Of a stretch of 64,000 nt of DNA, positions 1-8,575 are shown piece after piece. Each line of letters begins with the position of its first letter. Position 1 is the stretch's first letter. The translations under genes were made by a program, and so were the position numbers. The DNA is from Nectonema munidae (lineage: Eukaryota > Nematomorpha > Nectonematoida > Nectonematidae). The stretch is taken from NCBI GenBank assembly GCA_030549495.1, contig JAUIRK010000361.1, forward strand, positions 1 through 64,000. The letters run 5' to 3'. The notes below the pieces were generated by a model that was not told the origin of the DNA, searched no databases, and saw only the letters and a program-made list of their open reading frames with translations.

Positions 1-218
1 TGTTGTAAATAGAGTGCCTCACAACATAATTGGAATGTTGTAGATAAAGTGGTGCCTCACAACATAGATTTAAAGCTCACAATTCACTGGCAATTTACAA
101 CTAACCCTCTAACCACAATCACTCTATTTCAATAGTATATAAGCCTTCACATTTCTTTATCTTCGTTGAAAGTAAAGCCTACTTTTCTTCAAATAAATTT
201 ATTTCTTACTTTACAACA
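1..218 (+). repeat. 5' LTR
   Basis: Direct repeat of 3806-4023, with terminal inverted TGTTG/CAACA. Near its start the motif GTGCCTCACAACATA or a near copy occurs twice, at about 14-28 and 52-66. A TATATAA box lies at 136-142. Confidence 0.95.
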
Positions 219-231
219 ATTTACTTTCAAC
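136..231 (+). promoter_or_regulatory. LTR TATA box, probable start of transcription and self-complementary primer site
   Basis: TATATAA is at 136-142. About 25-30 bases downstream, where transcription should start, the sequence at 165-176 reads GTTGAAAGTAAA. The 12 bases just inside the LTR at 220-231, TTTACTTTCAAC, are its exact reverse complement. This spacing matches self-priming known from Tf1/Sushi-type elements, where the transcript's 5' end folds back onto the primer site. I see no tRNA-like primer site. That the element self-primes is inference. Confidence 0.6.
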
Positions 232-242
232 CTGTCACCTCA

Positions 243-960
243 ATGGACAAGTTTCTGCGTCCAGAAAGACTTGACATAGATCCCAACTCTGCCACTGCTA
301 CTGACGAGTGGAAACACTGGTACTCAACCTTTAAGAACTTTCTTTCCTCGATCTCAGCTCTCCATCCTGAAAAGCTCTCTGTTCTCACTAACTACATTTC
401 TGCCTCCGTCTTCAAATACATTGAGAACGTGGAAGAGTACGATAATGCCATCTCTAAACTCGAAAGCATCTATGTGAAAAAGAAGAATCAAGTCTTTGCT
501 CGGCACTTGCTAGCAATCCGAAAACAACTACCTGGCGAAAGTGTCGACGCTTTTGTACAGCAACTGCAAAGATTGAGTCTTGAGTGCGAGTATTCCTTGG
601 TCTCTGCTGAACAGCACCGAGATGAACAGATAAGAGATGCCTTGATCAATGGACTTGCTTCAGACACGATACGTCTACGCCTACTGAAAACAAAAACTTG
701 GACTTGCAGAGTGCCTACGATCAAGCTCGCGCACTGGAGATAGCTGAGAGCAACTCTCATGCCTACAAAACAGACACAACTTCTTTCACTGCTTCCACCA
801 GAAAGGATCCTACAGAACCACGTTCTAGCTACAAGTCTAAGCATTTATGCTTTTTCTGCGGTAACGCCTTCCACATAAGAAAAATCTGTCCTACTAAAAA
901 CTCAAAGTGCTACAAGTGCAGCAAAATGGGTCACTTTTCTAAAGCTTGTAGATCGTCTTG
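243..960 (+). pseudogene. Gag region of the LTR element
   Basis: Opens with MDKFLRPERLDIDPNS and a helical retrotransposon Gag-like region. It ends with two CCHC zinc knuckles at about 849-945 (both CX2CX4HX4C), which bind nucleic acid in this family. It is part of a broken copy and overlaps the start of Pol in another frame, as is usual for the family. Confidence 0.8.
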
Positions 961-1059
961 TATTAATACAGATAAAGATGTTGAAACTGATAATGATGAA
1001 TCAATCCTTGCAACTATAATTGATGCTAACAATAAATCTTGTACTTGTTTTGGTAGGGA

Positions 1060-3658
1060 GGTACCTGCTAAGTCTGATTCTGTGATAGCTGCTACTAGTT
1101 TTAATTCTAAGGTTTTAATTATGAGAAAAGTAGGTCAAGTTGAAGCCAACTGTTTGATTGATACAGGATCCACTGAAAGCTTTGTTTCTTCGGTATTTGT
1201 AAACAAGGTAAGATTAAGGGTGTTTCCACTTAATAGAGTTGTGAGTATGGCTTCATCTGATCTTACTGTGCCAATATTAGGCTATTGTATAGAAAGTTTG
1301 GTATTCAAAGAGAGCACATATCATAACATTAAATTAAACGTTTTAGAGAATCTCGTAAGTGACATAGTTCTTGGGCAAGATTTTATTTGTGCTCACAAAT
1401 TTCTTAAGTTCAATTTAGGAGGAAAACTTCCTGGCATTCAGGTGTGTTCCCTTTCGGAATTACAATCGCCGTCTCCGTCGTTATTCCGCTATTTAACTAA
1501 AGATTGCCGTCCTATAGCAACCAAATCTAGGCAGTATAGCTATTCAGATAGTGAATTCATCGAGAAGGAGGTGGAAAGATTACTTAAGGATGGCATTATA
1601 GAAGAAAGTCTTTCTCCGTGGAGAGCACAGCCATTTGTTAGTAAGAGCGAAAACCACAAACCGCGCATGGTTATAGACTACAGTAAAACCATAAACAGGT
1701 TTACCCAATTAGATGCCTATCCTCTGCCTAAAATTGAATGCATAGTAAATGAAGTAGCGCGCAATAAAGTTTTCACTAGCTTAGATCTGAAGTCTGCGTA
1801 TCATCAGGTAAAGCTCGCTGCAGGCGATAAAGCGTATACTGCATTCCAGTGGAAACATAAGTTGTATCAGTTCACACGAATTCCTTTTGGTCTTACGAAT
1901 GCTGTGCCATGTTTTCAGAGAATTATTGATAGAATCATAGACGCTGAAAAATTAAAGGGTGTGTATGCGTATCTAGATAACATAACGATCGCAGGCAGTG
2001 GTATTATTGAACATAACAAAAACCTAGAAGTCTTCATGAATGCTGCTAGAAAAGCTAACATTACTTTCAAATAGCTAAAAACGAAATGTGTCTTCTTGGC
2101 TACAAGATTAGTCATAATGTGGTAAATCCTGACCCTAATAGAGTTGCACCGCTACTTGAAATGAGGCCTCCCGAAAATCTGAAATCATTAAAGAGGGTCA
2201 TAGGTCTTTTCGCATACTATGCGCGCTGGATTCCTCATTATTCAGATCATATAAGACCTTTGATTACAGCTGCGTCATTTCCACTCTGCAACGAGGCAAC
2301 TGCTGCGTTTGGAAAACTTAAAAGATTACTTAGTAAAGCTAGTCTGCGAGTGATAGATCCTAACCAACCCCTAGTTGTGGAAACGGATGCTAGTAATTTT
2401 GCAATAGCGGCTTCACTTAATCAAAACGGGCAACCAATCGCCTTTCACGCTAGAACGTTGCGAAAGAATGAGAAACCACACTCGTCTTTAGAAAAAGAAG
2501 CATGCGCAATAGTGGACGCTATAAGGAAGGAAACACTACTTGTTAGGACGCCATTTTACATTAATCACAGATCAAGAAGCTCTATCATACATGTTTAATA
2601 AGAGACATTCATGTAAAATAAAAAACGATAAACTTTTGAGATGGCGAATAGAACTGGCATCTTATGATTATGATGTAAAATATAGAAAGGGGAGTCTGAA
2701 TATCGTTGCCGATACGCTTTCAAGGGCTGTTTTGGCTGCCACAGACAGTTCTACCCTTTATGATATACATAACCAGCTTTGCCATCCAGGAGTAACAAGG
2801 ATGGCCCATTTTATACGGAATAAAAATGTGCCCTTTTCAATTCTGGAAATCAAAGAAATGATTAAAGGTTAAAAAATTTGTAATGAAACGAAGCCAAGGT
2901 TTTATAATCCACCACATACTCCTTTAGTTAAAGCTACTAGACCATGGGAGAGACTGAATATAGACTTCAAATGCGGACTCCACCTTTCCAATGGGTATAC
3001 AATCTTCCTAACAATCATAGACGAGTGGTCACGCTTTCCGTTTGTATTTCCTTGTAAGGACATGAGTGCCAAAACAGTTATGCGTTGTTTGAGCTCTTTG
3101 TTTTCTATTTGCGGATTACCTGAGTACATCCACAGTGACCGAGGCTCTTTCTTTTTGTCACAAGAACTTCAACAATATTTGCTCAATCTAGGAGTGGCAA
3201 CAAGTCGCACAACACGCTACAATCCAACTGGCAACTCACAGTGTGAAAGATACAATGGAATTGTTTGGAAGAGCATTTGCCTAGCTCTAAAAGCACGTAA
3301 TCTTGACGTAAAAGCTTGGCAAGATGTTTTGGGAGACGCCTTACACTCAATTCGATCTTTGCTGTGTACTGCAACTGGATGTACTCCTCACGAAAGATTC
3401 ATGGCTTTTCCAAGAAGGTCTACATACGGAGTCTCTTTACCATCTTGGATTATGTCTCCTGGCAACGTACTTCTGAAAAAAAAGCCAAGAAATGACAAGT
3501 ACAGCGCTGAAGTTGAAGAGGTTGAACTATTACAAGCAACACCCTCTTACGCTCACGTTCGTTTACCCAACGGAAACGAAACCACCGTAAACTTAAAAGA
3601 CTTGGCTCCTCTTAACCACAGTTCTACGAAACATCTTGACACCAACCAATCAAGCTGA
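1060..3658 (+). pseudogene. Pol region of the LTR element (protease, RT, RNase H, integrase)
   Basis: The protease motif LIDTGST is near 1153. Reverse transcriptase covers about 1490-2250, with the landmark FTSLDLKSAYHQV. RNase H is at about 2370-2720 (VVETDASNFAIAASL, then LNIVADTLSRA). The integrase zinc-binding part and core run from about 2770 to 3600, with the Gypsy-typical LPEYIHSDRG and YNPTGNSQCERYNG. The copy is broken. The clade is Gypsy; the finer lineage is uncertain. Confidence 0.88.
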
Positions 3659-3805
3659 AAATTTAGAACAACAAAATAATGGTTCTAGAGATTCTCCAAC
3701 TTCATCGCACTTCCACAGTGAAAACATCGTAGAAAACCGCTACCCAAAAAGAGAAAGGCGTGCTCCAGATAGATGGAAATATTAAAAAAAAAAAGAGGGG
3801 GTGAA

Positions 3806-4023
3806 TGTTGTAAATAGAGTGCCTCACAACATAATTGGAATGTTGTAGATAAAGTGGTGCCTCACAACATAGATTTAAAGCTCACAATTCACTGGCAATT
3901 TACAACTAACCCTCTAACCACAATCACTCTATTTCAATAGTATATAAGCCTTCACATTTCTTTATCTTCGTTGAAAGTAAAGCCTACTTTTCTTCAAATA
4001 AATTTATTTCTTACTTTACAACA
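3806..4023 (+). repeat. 3' LTR
   Basis: Same 218 bases as the left LTR with no difference found by eye. It is preceded by a purine-rich stretch (about 3784-3805, A-run then GAGGGGGTGAA) that fits a polypurine tract. It is followed directly by hAT coding sequence on the other strand. Confidence 0.95.
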
Positions 4024-4507
4024 TGCAGTCCAAAATAATGGCATAATATTTAGCGGTTTTTACACGTCTCAGTATCTCATTCAAAGTGGCTGTAGCCATG
4101 ATATCTAAAAGTTCATTCTGAGTGTCTTTTCCCAATTGTTTTAATTTTTTGCAAATGTATAACAAGAACAGGATCAAACTTTCCAACTAACTCCACAAGA
4201 CCTAAAAAGTTTCCATTGTGCACACTCTCTTTACGAACATTTTCATTTGTTCCTCTAAATGCACATTTTTTACAGCAAGAAATTGCACTATAGCTTCTAA
4301 CCCTTTAAATACTTGCTTACAGTGTTTTGAGTGCTCGTTGACAATATTTTCTTGCTCTTTATCGATGGTCTGTTCACTAAAAATTCTTTGGTGTAACTCC
4401 CAGTAATTACATGTAGCTTTCATATGATGCTTTGATTTTTCATGATAACATAATCTTGCGTGAACGACCAACGTTAATTCCGATTGTTGATAAGGCATTG
4501 GGTGCAT
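4024..4507 (-). pseudogene. hAT-related DUF4371 / ZMYM1-like transposase fragment
   Basis: On the minus strand the fragment reads KSKHHMKATCNYWELHQRIF, then FLGLVELVGKFDPV, then NELLDIMATATLNEILRR and AKYYAIILDC. This is the usual order of the DUF4371 part of ZMYM1/THAP12-like hAT proteins, where the last motif (AKYYSIILD) comes just before the catalytic domain. There is a frame break between the second and third blocks. The gene stops exactly at the 3' LTR, so its remainder should lie left of position 1. It is a relic with no sign of function. Confidence 0.72.
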
Positions 4508-4545
4508 TCTTCATAAAAATTTGCAATCAATTCTATCAGCAGACT

Positions 4546-5385
4546 TAGACCAGCGCGGGTTGTAAAATGTTATTCGCACCCGCCCCGCATTTTACCTCTT
4601 GAACTAAGTCAATGAATCCACCACAACCGATCGTTTCAAATTGTCTAAGATCTTTAGCTAAAAAAACGGACGTATGCCAGTTTAATGTTTTCGTTTTTAG
4701 CTTTCGAAATAACTTTTGCATTATTCAAAACTGGCTTGATAGCATCAGTCAGTAAAGTTTGATTAGGATATATTTTGCACTTGTGTCTCCTAAGAATAGA
4801 AGTAGCTGTTTTTCTTCCACAATAAGCGAAAGCTTAAAAGCATACTTTACAAGCGGTAAAATCCAAATCACTATTTTTTTCATTTACCACAATACCAAAC
4901 GTCTTCCAGACCTCCGATTTCAATCCATTTACACTTTTTATTTTATATAAGCCAGATTTCAAATGAGATGAAACTTGCTGAGATGTTAACGTTGCCATTT
5001 AAAATGTGCGTAAGAAAACAACAAAAAAATGAATAATATTCTATAATGGATATTTCAAAAATATGACATTCTTATTATTTGATTTTTTTCTGCTTCTTCT
5101 CTTGTAAACGGATCAATGACGCTAATCAAACCTGCTCTATCTTTCTATTTCAATTACGATTTCACTTCATCACACACTATTTACTCAATGCAAATATCTT
5201 TCCAATAGTAACATATAGCAATAAAAAATAAGGTATTTCCAAAAAGGCAATTATGCACTCATAAAATCTTGCATAAGAGTGAATGCGGACAACCCACAGA
5301 TTGTCCGCCTATATTAATAAAACCCGCACCCGCCGTGCGGGTCCCGCAAAACCCGTGCGGGTTGTCCGCCCCGCGCAGAGCACTA
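4546..5385 (-). mobile_element. hAT element with BED finger, internally deleted
   Basis: The minus-strand 5' end at 5385 begins TAGTGCTCTGCGCGGGG, which fits the hAT end rule YARNG and is followed by GC-rich subterminal repeats. The same end is found at 22902 and in altered form at 32149. A coding start lies at 4998. A second GC-rich block at about 4549-4592 probably marks the other end after a large deletion. I could not find a matching 8-base target duplication, so the left boundary is uncertain. Confidence 0.62.
4600..4998 (-). pseudogene. N-terminal part of hobo-like hAT transposase (BED finger)
   Basis: Translation from ATG at 4998 (minus) gives MATLTSQQVSSHLKSGLYK, then SEVWKTFGIV, then CKVC and TSILRRHKC: a BED zinc finger (aromatic VW..F, C-X2-C, H/C pair). 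A stop codon falls inside the finger. After a further frame change comes VFLAKDLRQFETIGCGGF, matching the DLRPFxxVEGxGF motif of hAT transposases. The catalytic domain is absent. Confidence 0.65.
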
Positions 5386-8300
5386 CTTTCAACACACTCA
5401 CCATTCAGAAGTTTTCTCTTACAATGAAACTTTGAAAAACGCAATCCCTTTCAATTTCTTGGAAAGCTGTTCTAGGAAATTTTACTGAGACTTTTTATTG
5501 CTAAATAATCTCTTACATTATTCTATATTAATTTTTTTTAAAATTAACATAAATATGAAAATAAAAAGGACGAATTCAAAATGAAAAAAAGATGAAATTA
5601 GAATAAAAATAAGAAGCTAAATTTAAGGTGAAAATGCTCAATGATATGTTATTGTAGCGATGATCATGTGACTGAGTATCATCGCTCTTGATAAAGTGCA
5701 TGGCGCTGAAAAGTTCTTGTGGCTTCATCATTACTTTTGCGGTCATAATTGTTTGAATTACTTTTCACTGTTAATTAACACTAGAAAATAAATAAAATAA
5801 CATAGAACCTCTAACTATTTTCAAAAGATTTCTTTAGTTAGAGATATTTTCAAGGAGCCTTTAAATATTTTTGAACTTTTAATAAAATTTTGTGAATTAA
5901 ATGGTTCACATGGGTATAAGAAAACACCGGAGATAGTCGGAAAAACAATCGCTTTAGATTTTTGTTAATTATAATACATAAAATATTTAGTGTTTGATTT
6001 TAAAAGTAACAAATTTCTTGCCTCTATTTTATGGCAAACTTTTTTAATTTTTGTCCTTATTAAATTTTATGTTAGGGTCATGTATTACGCAATGTCCTTT
6101 TCTAGAACAAAAAAAGTTGGCTTTCCTAGTGTGAAATCCGTGTCATAAAAAATACGATTGTATGATTAAAAAAATTATATAGGCAAGTGTGAGAGCATTT
6201 TGTTTGCGGAAGGCAGTTTCGGTGCAAGAGTTTGAATGTCAAAATAACAGGGGAAGAAAAAAATAGCTAGACGTATAGGATAAACAAGTTTTCAATGAGT
6301 TTTCTAATACAAGCCTTTTCATAGGTTCTTCAGAAGACAGACATTTTTAACCGTAGAACACAAAATACTGAATCAGCTCAACTAAGCATTCTGTTCCCAA
6401 AAGAGATCGTTTTTAAAATCATGGTATGAAATCTTCAATCTTTTGAGTATAGCATATCTAGCGATAGATTTTTTTGTTAGGCATCCAGTTGTTTCAGTAC
6501 TAGAACATGCAAATCTGAAAGGGCATTTATGACCACCATCTTTAACCCTCTTTGTCAGTAAAGATGGGTCCATCGGACTCGAACTCTAAGAACAACTTTA
6601 TAGGGATATTCTTGAAAACATTAATTTTACTTGTGTATATATATTTAAAAAGTTAAGGTCTTTTTTGTCAAGGTGCTTTATTACATTCGATGAGTGAGGA
6701 TCACGGTCTCTCCATGTCCTAATGGGAAAGTCAAGTAAAAAATCTAGCGTCATGTGTTCTATTCATTCAAATTTACATCGTTTGCCAGTCTGTCAAAAAG
6801 CGAAGCAAAATTTAAAATGTCATATTGTTGGCATAATGAAACTGCTGATTTATGGAACTGGGGTTAATTTGATAAATTTATCAAGATCACCCGTAGCTAT
6901 AAATCTTAACTTCAGAGAAATGCATGATGAGTTCATAAAAATCTATAAATTTCCATATTATTTGTCTTCACGATCATGTAAAGAATTGGTTCTAGCATAA
7001 ATCATAGTAAAATTAAAAAAATTAAAGTAGAAAATAATAGCGGATAGGAAGAATTATAGGTTTATTTTTGCTTTGACTCTATCATATATGAATGATTTTT
7101 TCTCCTTTTAAGATAAAAGATAGTGATGCCATTACAATTACAAACAAAGTAAGACAAATTGATAAAATCTTTGTAAATATCTCCCGTTCGGATTGGAAGC
7201 TGAGAGTGCAAGCTTAATGTCGAGTAATAATGGTGTGCTAATTTGATAAAAAATTCTCTTATAGCAAAATAAAAAAAATCTCCAGTCGCTCAAAAAACTT
7301 TGAGGATATGGGCCCTGAAGAATAGATATCCCTATAGATGTAAACTCAATGATTAAGACAAAAATATTCTTGCAAATTTCTGAGAAAAAACATTTTTAAC
7401 TGCACGAGTTTACACAGTATGTTGTTTAAAAAAAACCTCAAAATGATTACCATGAATACTAGCGGTAACTAAAGATGAAATTAAAAAAATTGCTTTGCAT
7501 AAATTGTATGATTAAACGGAAGTTGGAGTTGTTATGTTTGATAAACACATGTTATAGTTCCTGTGCTAGAAAAAAATGAACTATCAAGTCGAGCTTTATA
7601 TTAGATACTTTAAAAATTAATGCCGGAGCTATTTAGTGTTTAATTTTTTTTCGTTTAGAATAGAAATTGTTAAATCATTAGTTTATCCTTACAAAAATTA
7701 GTGTCAAAAATCCAGAAAGCATGCTGCACAAAATACTCCATTAGTATCGGTCTGGATTAAATTGAAAGTCTTGACTTAGTTAAAATTTGTTATCAAATTG
7801 ATGTTATGATTTCTAATTCTTTTTGATACCATTTTTATATTTTTTTTTGAGTGATTAAACAATTTGAATGTATGTATTAATTTTTTATTTTTGACATACG
7901 TTTTGAAACTAATAATTTTTTTGTTTTATTTGTTGAAACTTATATTTTACGTCTATCAAACAATGATGTAATTTATTGAAAAGGTCAATGTATGTATGTT
8001 TCAAATAAAAAGGCTAAATAATTCGTATACTCCTATTTTGTCAGGTCCTGATAATTTTGATTGATATATTTGATAAATTACACTTTTTTAATGAGAAATA
8101 GGTATCCCCAATCGACTAGGCGTACTTAATATGTGTTTTAAATATAAAAAGCTAGGTAATACACATGCGCTATTTTCATAATATGCATTATTTATGATGC
8201 TTTTCATTCATTTTTAAAAAATAAAGGGCACTAACAGATCCAACACGCTTAGAATAAATTCCATTCTGAAAGCAAAATAAAAAGGTCATTTCTGAAATGT

Positions 8301-8511
8301 CAAAGGGTGGGGGTTTTCCTCACCCCCTTTCCAATATTACGAAATAAGCCTGCATTAAATACGGTCAATGTATATATTAGAGAATACATTATTAAGCATA
8401 ATTCTTGTTTTTAAACAAAAGTTTAAACCCTTTTCTAAAATGGATATACTTTTAAGGTAAATATTGTTATTTTAGAACTTTTTTAATATAAGGAAGAACA
8501 AATGTACATAG
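5386..8511. other. Intergenic, no gene seen
   Basis: Very AT-rich sequence downstream of BTAF1. Open frames at 6382-6573 (minus) and 6722-7000 (plus) have no recognisable motif and no codon pattern that stands out. No repeat ends were identified. Confidence 0.5.
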
Positions 8512-8517
8512 TTTATT
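8512..8517 (-). terminator. Poly(A) signal of BTAF1
   Basis: AATAAA on the minus strand, about 60 bases after the BTAF1 stop codon (8576-8578), the expected distance for a compact 3' UTR. Confidence 0.55.
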
Positions 8518-8575
8518 TTTATTAAAACCAATTTTTCAGCAAGTATTTGATAAATATAGATCATTTGTAAAAGAT

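Larger units (their letters stand above)
1..4023 (+). mobile_element. Gypsy-type LTR retrotransposon, broken copy
   Basis: Two direct 218-base LTRs (1-218 and 3806-4023) that begin TGTTG and end CAACA bound an internal region coding on the plus strand. Parts in order are Gag with two zinc knuckles, aspartic protease (DTGS at about 1157), reverse transcriptase, RNase H and integrase, the Gypsy (Ty3) order. The coding region is broken, with roughly four breaks. The LTRs look identical by eye, so the insertion should be young. The element lies within a hAT gene fragment whose truncated end is at 4024. The window starts exactly at the LTR, so the left target duplication cannot be seen. Confidence 0.93.

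Noticed and set aside
6382-7000. Open frames at 6382-6573 (minus) and 6722-7000 (plus) as small genes
   Set aside because: No motif, no splice or promoter context, and lengths expected by chance in this sequence.
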